A stretch of 62,468 nucleotides of DNA from Chloroflexota bacterium (GTDB taxonomy: Bacteria > Chloroflexota > Dehalococcoidia > DSTF01 > RBG-16-68-14). Every line of letters begins with the position of its first letter. The stretch's first letter is position 1. Below are positions 14,081-23,453 of the stretch, in pieces. The notes below the pieces were generated by a model, which was given only the letters and a program-made list of their open reading frames with translations, ran no database searches and was not told where the DNA came from. Position numbers and translations under genes: made by a program. The stretch covers positions 1 to 62,468 of the forward strand of contig JADFPV010000005.1 of the NCBI GenBank assembly GCA_022562155.1. The letters are read 5' to 3'.

Positions 14081-16809
14081 CCGTCGTCGTCCGCTGGCTC
14101 CTTCGGGTCGGGTTTGGGGCTGTTGTCAGGTTCGGGTTCGACAACGCCGACAAGCAGCACCTGCACCCGCTGCTCGCTTTCGCCTGCAGCCTCGTCACTG
14201 ATGACCAGCCGGAGCGTATAGAGGCCTAGCGAAAAGCCGTCCGTGTTCCAGATGCCCAGCACGCCCTCCGGTACAGAGTTCTGGACTTCGATGATCGGCT
14301 GCCAGTCGCCCGCCAGCGTGTCGTAGCGATACTCCAGCCGGTACGAGATGAAGCTTTCTGAGAAGGCGCGTCCCTCGATAACCACGTCCCCGGAAACTTG
14401 TTCGGCCCTGATCGGCGACGTGATTGCCATCGGCAGGTCGCGGACGTCCGTCGTCTCTGTCGGGACCTCGTCTGAGCTGGCATCCCCTAGCTCCTCCGCC
14501 CACTCCAAGGCCTGGTTGGTTTCCCAAGAGCCCAGCCCTTCGGGGAGCTGGAGGTAGAGCCGCTCCTCGATGAATTCGGCAGGTGTGAACTCGCTGGCCA
14601 GCTTGTTCGTTCGGCTATCGATCTGGGCTACCACCCACCAGTCGTCGTCCGCGTCGGAAAGCCGTTCTGCGACGAACAGGTCTGGTGGGTTCTTTATCGG
14701 GCAGGTCTCTGTGGCAACGATGCCCGAGGGGGCGCAGAGTTCCGCTTCAACCAGACCAGGTGGTCGGCGGAACTGTTCGACGGGTAGGCCTTCGTGGTAC
14801 GTGGTTATGATGTCGCGCACAGTGCGCCAGGAGACGCTGGTGCTGCTGATGTCTGTCATTGGGCTGTTATCGGCGTTGCCGAACCACGTCCCGACGACCA
14901 GCTGTGGCGTGTAGGCGAACGCCCACGTATCGCCGATAGCGAAGCTGTCTGAGTAGGGCTCGCTCGTACCGGTCTTAATGCCGGCCGGCCGGCCGGGGAT
15001 GCTGAGCGCGCCGCAGCCACCGAACGTGATCGTTTGCGCGCAGCCGTCTGAGAGGATGCTGTTGATCAGGTACGTCGCGGCTTCCGGCGCGACCCGTTGC
15101 TCCTGAAGATACGGGCCGTCGGCGGATGGCTCGCCGGCGATCAGCGGGTAGATGACCTCGCCATCGCGATTCTCAACGCGAATGATAGAGACCGGCTCGA
15201 TGTTGCGTTCGCCTGCCGGCCGCACGATCGTACTCTCGACACCCTTAAGGATGCCGAGGTTCGGGAACGCCGTGTACCCGTACACCATGTCGATCAGCCT
15301 GACGTCGACGCCGCCGATCGTCATCGATGGCCCCAGGCGGCTTGGCTCCAGGCCGGTGATGCCCATCTTGGTCGCCTGGTTGATCGTGTTAACGACGCCA
15401 GCGTACATGATCGCCTTGACGGCCGGGATGTTCAACGAGTTGCCGAGTGCGTTGCGTACCGTAATCGGGCCTTGGAAGCCTGTGCCGGGGTTTCGGGGGG
15501 GGCGTTCGCCGTCCCAGTACTCTCCTGGGAACGGCGTGTCGAGGATCAGCGTGCCGGCTCCCCAGCCGAGCTCGAGGAACGCGGTGAGGTACGTGAACGG
15601 CTTGAACGACGAACCGGGCGAGTTCAACGCCGCGGCCATGTTGTTACGGCCGTCGATGTCATCGCGAAAGTAGTCGCGGCTGCCGACGTAGGCCATGATC
15701 TCGGCCGTATTAGGGTCGATCGCCACAACAGCGCCGTTGTGGCCGCCGGAGTACTCAAACGTGGTGATCCATTCCTCCAGGTGGGCTTCCGCCTGCTTCT
15801 GGAACTCGAGGTCGATCGACGTGTAGACGATGAGCCCGTCGCGCCGTACTGCTTCCTCGCCGAAGAGGCGCTCCAGCTCTGGCCGGACGACGTTAAAGAC
15901 AAAGTGGGGCGCTTCTACAGGAAACGGCTGCAGCTCGACGCTGAGCGGCTCGGCCTGCGCCTCGATCATCAGGTCACGCGTGATGTAGGCCTCTTCGTAC
16001 ATTCGCCGCAGCACGACGTTCCGTTGCTCGAGTGCCGCCTCAGGTTCGTTGATGGGGTCGTAGCAGCTTGGACAGGAGGGGATAGCTGCCAGCATTGCGG
16101 CCTGCGGGAGTGTCAGGTCCTCCGCCGTCGTATTGAAGTAGCCGTTGGCGGCGGCCTCCGCGCCGATGAAGACGTTGCCGTAGGAGATGAGGTTGAGATA
16201 CCACTCGAGGATTTGCTCCTTGCTGTAATCTCTCGTTAGCTCTACAGCGATGGCTGTCTCTCTCAGTTTGCGGTCAATGCTGCGTTCGGTTCGCTCCTCT
16301 GGCGTGAAGTAGATGTTCTTGACTAGCTGCTGCGTGATCGAGCTGCCGCCCCGGCCTTCCAGGAAGCCCGACGAGTCGCCGAATGGAGAGAAGTTGTCCA
16401 ACGCCGCGGCCACTAGGCCGCTGAAATTGACACCGGGGTTGTCCATGAAACTGGCGTCCTCGGCCGCGATTGTCGCGCCGATGAGGTTGAGCGATATCTC
16501 ATTATGGGGGACGTATTTGCGCAGGCCGGTGACATCGTCGAAGAATTCGTACAGGAAGTTGCCGTTGCGGTCGCGGATTTCGGCGCCGCCTAGCGGCAGC
16601 TTTGCGATCTCTTCGGCGGGGGTAACCAGATCGTTCGTGTAGCTCCGATAGACGCCGTAGCCGACGCCGGCTACTACTCCCACCGAGATCGCAAACAGCC
16701 CGCCGAGGACGATCAGGCCTAGCAACCAGCGAGGCATCCCGTGGCCGTTTCCGCTGCGACGCCGTCTCCGGTATGCGGCGTAACGATAATACGCGCCGCC
16801 GTTAGCCAT
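14077..16809 (-). CDS. Bifunctional penicillin-binding protein 1A (GT51 + transpeptidase)
   Basis: This 910-aa class A PBP polymerises and cross-links peptidoglycan. A cytosolic Arg-rich start and one TM helix (about 29-52) precede the GT51 domain with AAEDASFMDNPGVN and GGSSITQQLVKNIYF. The transpeptidase has SSFK (nucleophile Ser near residue 401) and KTGTS near 608. A C-terminal Ig-like domain (residues 790-880) and an acidic Pro-rich tail follow. The normal GT51 motif has His after the catalytic loop Glu-Asp; here the tail of that motif reads DNPG. It overlaps the methyltransferase start region by 8 nt. Confidence 0.9.
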   Translation of the reverse strand: MANGGAYYRYAAYRRRRRSGNGHGMPRWLLGLIVLGGLFAISVGVVAGVGYGVYRSYTNDLVTPAEEIAKLPLGGAEIRDRNGNFLYEFFDDVTGLRKYVPHNEISLNLIGATIAAEDASFMDNPGVNFSGLVAAALDNFSPFGDSSGFLEGRGGSSITQQLVKNIYFTPEERTERSIDRKLRETAIAVELTRDYSKEQILEWYLNLISYGNVFIGAEAAANGYFNTTAEDLTLPQAAMLAAIPSCPSCYDPINEPEAALEQRNVVLRRMYEEAYITRDLMIEAQAEPLSVELQPFPVEAPHFVFNVVRPELERLFGEEAVRRDGLIVYTSIDLEFQKQAEAHLEEWITTFEYSGGHNGAVVAIDPNTAEIMAYVGSRDYFRDDIDGRNNMAAALNSPGSSFKPFTYLTAFLELGWGAGTLILDTPFPGEYWDGERPPRNPGTGFQGPITVRNALGNSLNIPAVKAIMYAGVVNTINQATKMGITGLEPSRLGPSMTIGGVDVRLIDMVYGYTAFPNLGILKGVESTIVRPAGERNIEPVSIIRVENRDGEVIYPLIAGEPSADGPYLQEQRVAPEAATYLINSILSDGCAQTITFGGCGALSIPGRPAGIKTGTSEPYSDSFAIGDTWAFAYTPQLVVGTWFGNADNSPMTDISSTSVSWRTVRDIITTYHEGLPVEQFRRPPGLVEAELCAPSGIVATETCPIKNPPDLFVAERLSDADDDWWVVAQIDSRTNKLASEFTPAEFIEERLYLQLPEGLGSWETNQALEWAEELGDASSDEVPTETTDVRDLPMAITSPIRAEQVSGDVVIEGRAFSESFISYRLEYRYDTLAGDWQPIIEVQNSVPEGVLGIWNTDGFSLGLYTLRLVISDEAAGESEQRVQVLLVGVVEPEPDNSPKPDPKEPADDDG

Positions 16810-17548
16810 TCGACTGTCCCCGCGTTCTTAACACGATGAAATGCGACAGCCCGAAGGCGCGCATGAAGCTGTTCTCCAGCCGGTAGAAGACCGCGCGTAG
16901 CAGGCCGCCGACCGCCTTGCTGCGGGCGGCAATGTTGTCGAAACCCGGATAGACCTGCGTATGGACGATGAGGTCGGCATCGAGATCCCTAAAGATGCGA
17001 CGGAGACCGCCCGATGTGTAGGCTCGCGCATGAGGGACGAGCCTTCTACGCAGAACATTGGGTAGGTAATTTACGAGCGGGATGTTGCCGAACACGTAGC
17101 GCTTTCCCAGGTAGACGCCGTGCGTCTCGAACGGGTAGAGCCGGTTCGGCGCGTAGATGACTACGTGGCCGCCCGGCCGCAAGACGCGACAGGCCTCCTG
17201 TAGCGTCGCAGCGTCATCTTGGACATGCTCGATGACCTCGTTGAGCAGGACAACGTCGAAGCTGCCGTCCGCAAATGGTAGGCGCTCACTGACCGCAACC
17301 GAGAGACCTTTCGCTTTGCCGTTCTGGACACGCGTGGCATCGATGTCGACGCCATAGACCTCGCCAGAAACCTCGCTCAGTTTCTCAACGTACGTGCCGA
17401 TTCCACAGCCAATGTCGAGCACACGGGCCCCTTCTAGATCGACGTAACGGCGGATGAGGTTCAATCGACGATCCTGTCCCGTCCGCCAGACAAAGCTCGG
17501 GTTCCCTAGCGCGACCTGCTCTGCTGTAGTTGACGGAGCTTCTGGCAT
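16802..17548 (-). CDS. Class I SAM-dependent methyltransferase
   Basis: This is a Rossmann-fold methyltransferase with motif I VLDIGCGIGTYVEKL, acidic motif II EVYGVDID, motif III region RLPFADGSFDVVLLNEVIEH and LRPGGHVVIYAPN. The frame opens at a TTG at 17626, but the ATG at 17548 (MPEAPSTTAEQ) is the more natural start, giving 248 aa. The substrate is unknown; the C-terminal half resembles methyltransferases of glycan and lipid clusters. Its stop overlaps the start of the PBP1A gene, suggesting one transcript. Confidence 0.75.
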   Translation of the reverse strand: MPEAPSTTAEQVALGNPSFVWRTGQDRRLNLIRRYVDLEGARVLDIGCGIGTYVEKLSEVSGEVYGVDIDATRVQNGKAKGLSVAVSERLPFADGSFDVVLLNEVIEHVQDDAATLQEACRVLRPGGHVVIYAPNRLYPFETHGVYLGKRYVFGNIPLVNYLPNVLRRRLVPHARAYTSGGLRRIFRDLDADLIVHTQVYPGFDNIAARSKAVGGLLRAVFYRLENSFMRAFGLSHFIVLRTRGQSNG

Positions 17549-17696
17549 TAGGCTATTCGCAGCTCCCACTGCTCTCAGAGTAGCAATGCTGTTATGGTGG
17601 TACAAACCTACGCCGAAGCTAGCCAACCATTCTTAAGAGGATTGTCATATTCAGCCTTAACGTTCGCAGATCGGTATCTGTCGTAAGGAACCCAGC

Positions 17697-17987
17697 TTGA
17701 GTCTGACGAAGGAAGAAGTAGCGCACCTTGGGCAACTGGTTAGACTCGGCTTGACCGAGGAAGAGGTGGCCAGGTTCCAGGAGCAGCTGTCTGAGATACT
17801 GGGCCACTTTGACGCGCTCCAGGAGCTGGACACCGAGAACGTCCCGCCGACGCCATACCCGCTGCCGCTGAACAACGTCATGCGCAAGGACGTAGTCAAG
17901 GACTCTCTTTCCCAGGATGACGTGCTCGCGAACGCGCCCCTGCAAGAAGACGGGGCCTTCCGCGTCCGCGCGGTGCTGGACGAGTAG
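17697..17987 (+). CDS. gatC: Asp/Glu-tRNA amidotransferase subunit C
   Basis: GatC stabilises GatA in the GatCAB complex that amidates misacylated Glu-tRNA(Gln) and Asp-tRNA(Asn). The 96-aa protein has the full family pattern: LTKEEVAHLGQLVRLGLTEE, LSEILGHFDALQELDTENV, PLPLNNVMRKD and DGAFRVRAVLDE. The start codon is TTG at 17697 with TAAGGAA about 8 nt upstream; no ATG fits. It is the first gene of a plus-strand operon and lies 6 nt before gatA. gatB is not in the window. Confidence 0.93.
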   Translation: MSLTKEEVAHLGQLVRLGLTEEEVARFQEQLSEILGHFDALQELDTENVPPTPYPLPLNNVMRKDVVKDSLSQDDVLANAPLQEDGAFRVRAVLDE

Positions 17988-17993
17988 ACAAGC

Positions 17994-19469
17994 ATGGCGG
18001 ACGAACTACATCGCCTGACCGCACACGAGGCGCGAAAGCTACTCTCCAACCGAGAAGTGAGTTCAGTTGAGCTGACGCAGGCCGTGCTCGACCGGATCGC
18101 GGCGGTCGACGACAGGCTGGGAGCGTACCTTACCGTTTCGGACGAGCTAGCGCTCGCTCAGGCCGCGGACGCGGACACGTCGCTGTCTAACGGTGGCGGG
18201 GGGCTTCTCACCGGCGTCCCCGTGTCGGTCAAAGACAACATGTGCACCAAGGGAATTCGTACGACGTGCGGTTCGCGGATGCTTGAGACGTTCGTCCCGC
18301 CCTACGATGGACACGTCATTAGCAGGCTTCGGGACGCCGGGGCGGTGCTCATCGGCAAGACGAACATGGACGAATTCGCGATGGGCTCGTCCGTCGAACA
18401 CTCAGCCTTCAAGCCGACTCACAACCCATGGGCGCTCGACCGCGTGCCCGGCGGGTCGTCCGGCGGGTCAGCCGCGGCGATCGCGGCCGACGAGGCGATC
18501 ATCGCCCTCGGCTCCGACACCGGCGGGAGCATCCGCCAGCCCGCGTCTCTTTGCGGCGTTGTTGGCTTGAAGCCGACGTATGGCCGAGTGAGCCGCTACG
18601 GGCTGGTGGCCTTCGGCAGCTCGCTCGACCAGATCGGACCAATCACGAAGGACGTGCGCGACTGTGCGCTCATGCTGAACGTGATATCCGGACACGACGA
18701 ACGCGACGCAACGTCGGTGGAGATGGATGTTCCGGACTTCACCGAGGCGCTGACGGGCGACATCAAGGGCCTGCGGGTTGGCGTCGTCGACGAGTACCTG
18801 CCGGACGACCTCGACGCGGGCGTCCGCGGCGTCGCCGAGGCGGCACTCGCTGAGCTGGAAAGCCTGGGCGCGTCGATCGAACGTGGTGTTTCGCTACCGA
18901 ACACGAAGTACGCGCTGGCCTGCTACTACATCATCGCGCCCAGCGAGGCGTCCGCGAACCTTGCTAGATACGACGGCGTGAAGTACGGCTACTCGTATCA
19001 GGATGGCGACAGCATGTGGGCGAACATGGACGGGACGCGCCAGCACGGCTTCGGCGACGAGGTCAAGCGCCGGATCATGCTCGGAACCTACACACTCTCC
19101 ACCGGCTACTACGACGCGTACTACCTGAAGGCGCTCAAGGTGCGCACGTTAATCAGACAAGAGTTCGACGAGGCCTTCGAGCGCTTCGATGTCTTGTTCG
19201 GACTCGTTTCGCCAACTCCGGCGTTTCGTCTGGGTGAGAAAACGGACGACCCGTTTGAGATGTACCTGAGCGACGTATTCACCCTGCCGACCAACATCGC
19301 CGGCATCCCGGGCATGTCGCTGCCGGCGGGGTTCGTCGAGCAAGACGGTCAGCTGCTGCCCGTCGGCATCCAGCTACTGGCGAAGCCGTTCGACGAAGCC
19401 TCCATCCTTCGCACCGCCTACGCTTACGAACAGGCGACGTCGTGGCACACGGAGCGGCCGCCGGGCTAA
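17994..19469 (+). CDS. gatA: Asp/Glu-tRNA amidotransferase subunit A
   Basis: GatA is the glutaminase subunit of GatCAB. The 491-aa amidase-signature protein has the Ser-cisSer-Lys triad: Lys in VSVKDNMCTKG (near residue 79), cis-Ser in GGSSGGSAAA and nucleophile Ser in GSDTGGSIRQPAS. The length is typical, and the C-terminal YYLKALKVRTLIRQEFDEAF region is the GatA form rather than a generic amidase. The neighbouring gatC confirms the identity. Confidence 0.95.
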   Translation: MADELHRLTAHEARKLLSNREVSSVELTQAVLDRIAAVDDRLGAYLTVSDELALAQAADADTSLSNGGGGLLTGVPVSVKDNMCTKGIRTTCGSRMLETFVPPYDGHVISRLRDAGAVLIGKTNMDEFAMGSSVEHSAFKPTHNPWALDRVPGGSSGGSAAAIAADEAIIALGSDTGGSIRQPASLCGVVGLKPTYGRVSRYGLVAFGSSLDQIGPITKDVRDCALMLNVISGHDERDATSVEMDVPDFTEALTGDIKGLRVGVVDEYLPDDLDAGVRGVAEAALAELESLGASIERGVSLPNTKYALACYYIIAPSEASANLARYDGVKYGYSYQDGDSMWANMDGTRQHGFGDEVKRRIMLGTYTLSTGYYDAYYLKALKVRTLIRQEFDEAFERFDVLFGLVSPTPAFRLGEKTDDPFEMYLSDVFTLPTNIAGIPGMSLPAGFVEQDGQLLPVGIQLLAKPFDEASILRTAYAYEQATSWHTERPPG

Positions 19470-19473
19470 GGCC

Positions 19474-19722
19474 ATGAGTGATCGTGGGGCGGCCGACGAA
19501 TCTGCCGGCCGGCTCAACGTCGGCTGTTATGCAGGCCACCGCTACCCCGAGCGGCCAGAGTGGGTGGAGCTGGATGGCGAGCGGGTGGACGTGGTGGAAA
19601 TCGAGAAAGAGTGGCGCGAGGAAGATCGGCTCGGGTTCGTCGTGAAGCTAAGCGACCGTAGGCGACTGCTGCTGTACTATGAGCCAAATGACGATGCATG
19701 GTCAGGGGACTTGACAGAATGA
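19474..19722 (+). CDS. Small conserved-looking hypothetical protein between gatA and aminotransferase
   Basis: The 82-aa protein starts 4 nt after gatA and ends in ATGA overlap with the aminotransferase, so it is translationally embedded in the operon. The sequence GHRYPERPEWVELDGERVDV followed by DRRRLLLYYEPNDDAWS looks like a small beta-rich domain. There is no signal or membrane segment. I do not recognise a named family. Confidence 0.6.
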   Translation: MSDRGAADESAGRLNVGCYAGHRYPERPEWVELDGERVDVVEIEKEWREEDRLGFVVKLSDRRRLLLYYEPNDDAWSGDLTE

Positions 19723-20912
19723 CTGAGCAGGAACATCTCACACACAGAGGCGCTATTTCACAGCATGTCCAGGCGCTTCCGGCCTCTGGTATCCGCAGAT
19801 TCTTCGACCTGATCGCGAACACGGATGACATCATCTCGCTCGGCGTGGGCGAGCCGGACTTCGTGACGCCGCCGGCCATTAGCGCCGCCGCTGTGAAGTC
19901 GATCGACGAAGGTTTTACACACTACACGTCGAACTACGGGCTTCCAGAACTGCGCCAGCTCATCTCGACCCACCTCCACAAGCGCTATGGCGTTGAGTAC
20001 GACCCCTCGACTGAGATCATCATTACGACCGGCGTGAGCGAGGCGATCAATCTTGCCATGCTGGCCATCGTCGATCGAGGCGACGAAGTAATCGGACCGG
20101 ACCCTAGCTACGTCGCGTACCTACCGACGGTGTTGCTCGCAGGCGGCACCTATGTGCCGGTACCCACTACGCCGGCCAACGATTTCAAGATGAAGGCCGA
20201 AGACATTGAAGAGCTGATCACGCCCAAGACCAAAGCGATCTTCTTTGGCTATCCCTGCAACCCGACTGGAGCCATCATGGAAAGGAAGGACCTCCTCGCC
20301 GTCGCGGATGTGGCGAAACGGCATAATTTGTTCGTGATCTCCGATGAGATATATGACCGGCTGGTCTATGGCACCGAGCACACCTGCTTTTCATCGCTCC
20401 CCGATATGAAAGACCGCACACTGCTAATGGGCGGCTTCTCCAAGGCCTATGCGATGACAGGCTGGCGCGTTGGTTACACGTGCGGCCGGGTCGACCTGAC
20501 GGAAGCGATGATGCGCGTTCATCAGTACATCACGATGTCCGCTCCGACAGCAGCGCAGTACGCCGGCCTGGAAGCGATGCGTAACGGCGAAGAAGATGTC
20601 CGCGGCATGGTCAAGGAGTACGACCGCCGCCGGAAGATGATGGTGAAGGAACTCAACGATATGGGACTCACCTGCTTCGAGCCGCGCGGCGCGTTCTACT
20701 GCTTCCCTTCGGTGAGCATCACCGGTATGTCCGACGAGACGTTCTCAGAGACGCTGCTGATGGAAGAGAAGGTGGCCGTCGTTCCCGGCTCCGCCTTCGG
20801 CCAGTTTGGTGTCGGCCACGTGCGCATCTGCTACGCGGCCGACTACGACGACCTCGTCGAAGCGGCGAAGCGCATGCGCCGCTTCGTCGAGCGGCACACA
20901 ACCTCCGAATAG
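19719..20912 (+). CDS. Class I/II PLP-dependent aminotransferase
   Basis: This fold-type I aminotransferase has the motifs ISLGVGEPDFVTP at the N-terminus, the substrate-cofactor loop GYPCNPTG, SDEIYDRLVYG, and the Schiff-base Lys in MGGFSKAYAMTGWRVGY. The conserved C-terminal Arg lies in VGHVRICYA. The start is set at the ATG at 19719, which overlaps the upstream stop; a longer frame from 19698 lies inside the preceding gene. It is probably an aspartate- or aromatic-type aminotransferase (subgroup I-gamma-like). The exact substrate cannot be assigned. Confidence 0.85.
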   Translation: MTEQEHLTHRGAISQHVQALPASGIRRFFDLIANTDDIISLGVGEPDFVTPPAISAAAVKSIDEGFTHYTSNYGLPELRQLISTHLHKRYGVEYDPSTEIIITTGVSEAINLAMLAIVDRGDEVIGPDPSYVAYLPTVLLAGGTYVPVPTTPANDFKMKAEDIEELITPKTKAIFFGYPCNPTGAIMERKDLLAVADVAKRHNLFVISDEIYDRLVYGTEHTCFSSLPDMKDRTLLMGGFSKAYAMTGWRVGYTCGRVDLTEAMMRVHQYITMSAPTAAQYAGLEAMRNGEEDVRGMVKEYDRRRKMMVKELNDMGLTCFEPRGAFYCFPSVSITGMSDETFSETLLMEEKVAVVPGSAFGQFGVGHVRICYAADYDDLVEAAKRMRRFVERHTTSE

Positions 20913-20920
20913 CTCCTGCC

Positions 20921-21640
20921 ATGGCCGCCCACTCCAACGGCGCCGACGACCTCAGCGGCGATCTGGAGCTATCGATCCTCGGTGTCGCCGGGAAGGAGCG
21001 CCCCGACGGCGCGATCGACGTCAGCATCAACAGCTCTCGAGGTGAGATCACGGGCATTATGCACCCCTGCGAAGGCCAGCCGGGAGCGGCGATCTATGTG
21101 GGCGGTGCTCTGGGTGGACTCGACGGCCCCGCCGATGGTCTCTACCCCAAACTTGCTCAGGAGCTACGAGGACCCGGCGGCATGACCGGTCTCCGGTTGC
21201 ACTATCGAAAACCGAACCAGTTCGAGGAGTGCGTGCTCGACGTGCTGGGCGGCGTGTCGTTTCTCAAAGGTATCGGAGCGCAGCGGATTGCCCTCGTCGG
21301 ACATAGCTTCGGCGCGGCGGTCGCGATCAAGGCAGGGGAACTGTCTGAACTCGTCGTAGCCGTTGCCGCGTTGTCACCACAGGTCTACGGCACCCGGACT
21401 GTCGAACGCCTGGCGCCGCGATCGCTCCTGCTCGCTCACGGCACAGCCGACAAACTTCTGGATGTCCAAGCGAGCCGCGACATCTACTCCCGGGCCGGGG
21501 AGCCAAAGCGATTGGAGCTGTTCGAAGGCGCTGGACATTCGCTGCGCTCGTGCGCCGAAGAGTTGTTCGAGCTAGTGCAGGGCTGGCTCATGGAAGCAGT
21601 GAGCGCGAAAGAACAGCCGGAGGACGACGATGCCCTATGA
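20921..21640 (+). CDS. Alpha/beta-hydrolase family protein
   Basis: This 239-aa hydrolase has nucleophile elbow VGHSFGAAV (Ser near residue 127), an acid in LLAHGTADKLLD and catalytic His in FEGAGHSLRSC. The strand order and the Gly-rich AIYVGGALGG segment fit the dienelactone-hydrolase/KANL3-like group. There is no signal peptide, so it is cytosolic. It follows the aminotransferase by 8 nt and overlaps the TfoX-domain gene. The substrate is unknown. Confidence 0.75.
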   Translation: MAAHSNGADDLSGDLELSILGVAGKERPDGAIDVSINSSRGEITGIMHPCEGQPGAAIYVGGALGGLDGPADGLYPKLAQELRGPGGMTGLRLHYRKPNQFEECVLDVLGGVSFLKGIGAQRIALVGHSFGAAVAIKAGELSELVVAVAALSPQVYGTRTVERLAPRSLLLAHGTADKLLDVQASRDIYSRAGEPKRLELFEGAGHSLRSCAEELFELVQGWLMEAVSAKEQPEDDDAL

Positions 21641-21959
21641 TGAACAGCTGGTTGGCCGCGTGCGGGGCGTGCTCGCCAAGAAACGCAACGTCGCAGAGAG
21701 GAAGATGTTCGGCGGGCTAACGTTTATGGTTCGCGGCCACATGGCGTGCGGTGTGGAGAACGAAAGGCTTATGGTGCGCGTTGGGCCTGCCGCCTACGAT
21801 GACGCGGTCGGCCGGCCTCACGCTCAGATGATGGACTTCACGGGCCGCCCCATGAAAGGCTTCGTCTTCGTCGAACCGGCGGGGCTGAAGAGCGATAAAG
21901 ACTTGGAGGCTTGGGTGCAGCGCGGCGTCGACTTCGCGATGTCGCTGCCCGCGAAGTAG
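21630..21959 (+). CDS. TfoX N-terminal domain protein
   Basis: The 109-aa protein is a standalone TfoX_N domain, with RKMFGGLTFMVRGHMACGV, MVRVGPAAYDDA and DFTGRPMKGFVFVEP in the usual order. Full-length TfoX regulates competence in gammaproteobacteria; this short form, widespread in other phyla, has no demonstrated role. It is the last gene of the gatC operon, overlapping the hydrolase gene by 11 nt, and converges on the lipoprotein gene. Confidence 0.85.
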   Translation: MPYDEQLVGRVRGVLAKKRNVAERKMFGGLTFMVRGHMACGVENERLMVRVGPAAYDDAVGRPHAQMMDFTGRPMKGFVFVEPAGLKSDKDLEAWVQRGVDFAMSLPAK

Positions 21960-21981
21960 CCCGCGCGACCCTGTCGCGCAC

Positions 21982-22596
21982 CTACTCGGCCGGATAGCGG
22001 AGCCAGTTTCCGGCGACCCAGCCCAACGCAGCTAGCCGCCACCAAGTGAGGCCATCCCTGTCCGTAGGGCCGGCGTTGATTGTGACCGGCGTCCCATCAT
22101 CTAGGCAATCGATGGGAACCGCGGCCAGCCCCGGCTGATCGCGAACTTGTAAACACTCGCTATCTACGGCAACAAGTACATCGGCGCCGACCGCGAGCGG
22201 CCAGGGAATGCTGGTCAGTTCGCCGCTGTAGATCTCTTCGACGAGGATTGTCCAGACGCCGTTGTCCAGTTCGAGGATGAAGAGACGCGTTAATTCGCTG
22301 AACGTAGGGCCGAGCTGATAGGCGATCCTGCCGTCGCGTTCGCTGTGAAGGCGCGCGCATTGCCTGCCGACGTCATCGGGGCGTTGCGCATCCTCGCAGC
22401 GAGGCACGAAGCCCTGGCTTAGGTGCTCCTGCACCCAAGTGCGCAGCACCCCCTCCGCGGAACCGGCCGTAGCGATCAGTTGCTCGAAGTCTTCCGTAGG
22501 GTCCGGCGTCGAAGGAGGGCCACCGTCACCGCCGGATGAGCAGCCCAGCACCAATACGGCCATGAATAGCAGCGCTCCGGCAGGCAGCCGCCTCAC
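21982..22596 (-). CDS. Lipoprotein with C-terminal SH3-like domain
   Basis: I chose the GTG at 22596, one nt after the stop of the phosphatase gene. It gives the clean lipoprotein signal RRLPAGALLFMAVLVLGC (lipobox VLGC) and a Gly/Ser/Asp linker. A longer frame from 22638 would overlap the phosphatase by 41 nt. The C-terminus CLQVRDQPGLAAV and GLTWWRLAALGWVAGNWL is a bacterial SH3-type domain. The middle domain has two Cys residues (PRCEDAQRPDDVGRQC). It is probably an envelope protein that binds cell-wall polymer. Confidence 0.65.
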   Translation of the reverse strand: MRRLPAGALLFMAVLVLGCSSGGDGGPPSTPDPTEDFEQLIATAGSAEGVLRTWVQEHLSQGFVPRCEDAQRPDDVGRQCARLHSERDGRIAYQLGPTFSELTRLFILELDNGVWTILVEEIYSGELTSIPWPLAVGADVLVAVDSECLQVRDQPGLAAVPIDCLDDGTPVTINAGPTDRDGLTWWRLAALGWVAGNWLRYPAE

Positions 22597-22597
22597 G

Positions 22598-23440
22598 TCA
22601 GTCCGTGCCGCTCGCCGGAAGATCCAGTTCACCCGCATGCTCTCTCTGCCAGTTCAGGAAGTCGTTGTGTGCGGCGGAGCTGCCGCAGAGGACGGTGCGT
22701 GAGCGCACCTCGACACTACCACCCAGGTGGTCCGTGATCGCGCCGCCTGCCTCTTTGACCAGCAGGATGCCCGCGGCGATGTCCCAGGGAAAAAGGTAGT
22801 GGTGGAGGAACAGGTCATAGCGGCCCGCGGCGGCGTAGGCGAGGCCTAACGCGGCGCTGCCGGGGATGCGAAAGCTCTGCACGCCGGGGAAGAGCTGATG
22901 GAGGAGCTTGAGCTGAGCGCGACCGCGTTCGTCGTGATAGCCGAGGTCGACGCCCAGTACCGACGCCGCGACGGTCGGCGCGGAGGACGCGCGGATCGGT
23001 GTGTCGTTGAGCCAGGCGCCGCCACCTCGCTCCGCCCAGAAACTTTCGCCGTGGTTGGGGTCGTGCGTGACGGCGATGACGGGAGCACCTTCCTGGCACA
23101 ACGCGACGTTCACGCAGAAGACCGGGATGCCGCTCACGAAGTTCCGCGTGCCGTCGATCGGGTCGATTACCCACACCCAGCCGTCTAGTCCTGTATCGCT
23201 TGCAGTCTCCTCAGATAGGATCTTGTGGTCTGGAAACTCGGCTGCGAGCGCTTCATGGAACAGCTTCTCCACGGCGAGATCCGACTCGGTGAGGAGGTCG
23301 CCGCGGCCCTTTACGGTGATCTCCTGAGGCTGGCGGAAGCGAGAGAGGGCGAGATCACCTGCTTCGAGCGCGACTGCACGGGCTACTTCGGTCGCGGAGC
23401 GCCCGGATACGCCGACAGGAACATCTTTCGTCACAACCAT
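22598..23440 (-). CDS. Inositol monophosphatase family protein
   Basis: This 280-aa Mg-dependent phosphatase has the metal site KILSEETASD (Glu), the core motif WVIDPIDGTRNFVSG and the C-terminal FPWDIAAGILLVKEAGG. It is the right length for IMPase/FBPase-like enzymes that act on inositol-1-phosphate, fructose bisphosphate or PAP; the substrate cannot be separated by eye. It lies 13 nt downstream of argS and 1 nt upstream of a lipoprotein gene, in one minus-strand operon. Confidence 0.88.
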   Translation of the reverse strand: MVVTKDVPVGVSGRSATEVARAVALEAGDLALSRFRQPQEITVKGRGDLLTESDLAVEKLFHEALAAEFPDHKILSEETASDTGLDGWVWVIDPIDGTRNFVSGIPVFCVNVALCQEGAPVIAVTHDPNHGESFWAERGGGAWLNDTPIRASSAPTVAASVLGVDLGYHDERGRAQLKLLHQLFPGVQSFRIPGSAALGLAYAAAGRYDLFLHHYLFPWDIAAGILLVKEAGGAITDHLGGSVEVRSRTVLCGSSAAHNDFLNWQREHAGELDLPASGTD

Positions 23441-23453
23441 AAGGGGAGTGCCG

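Noticed and set aside
15097-16239. 380-codon plus-strand frame opposite PBP1A
   Set aside because: Antisense shadow of the well-supported transglycosylase/transpeptidase gene; rich in Arg and His, no motifs.
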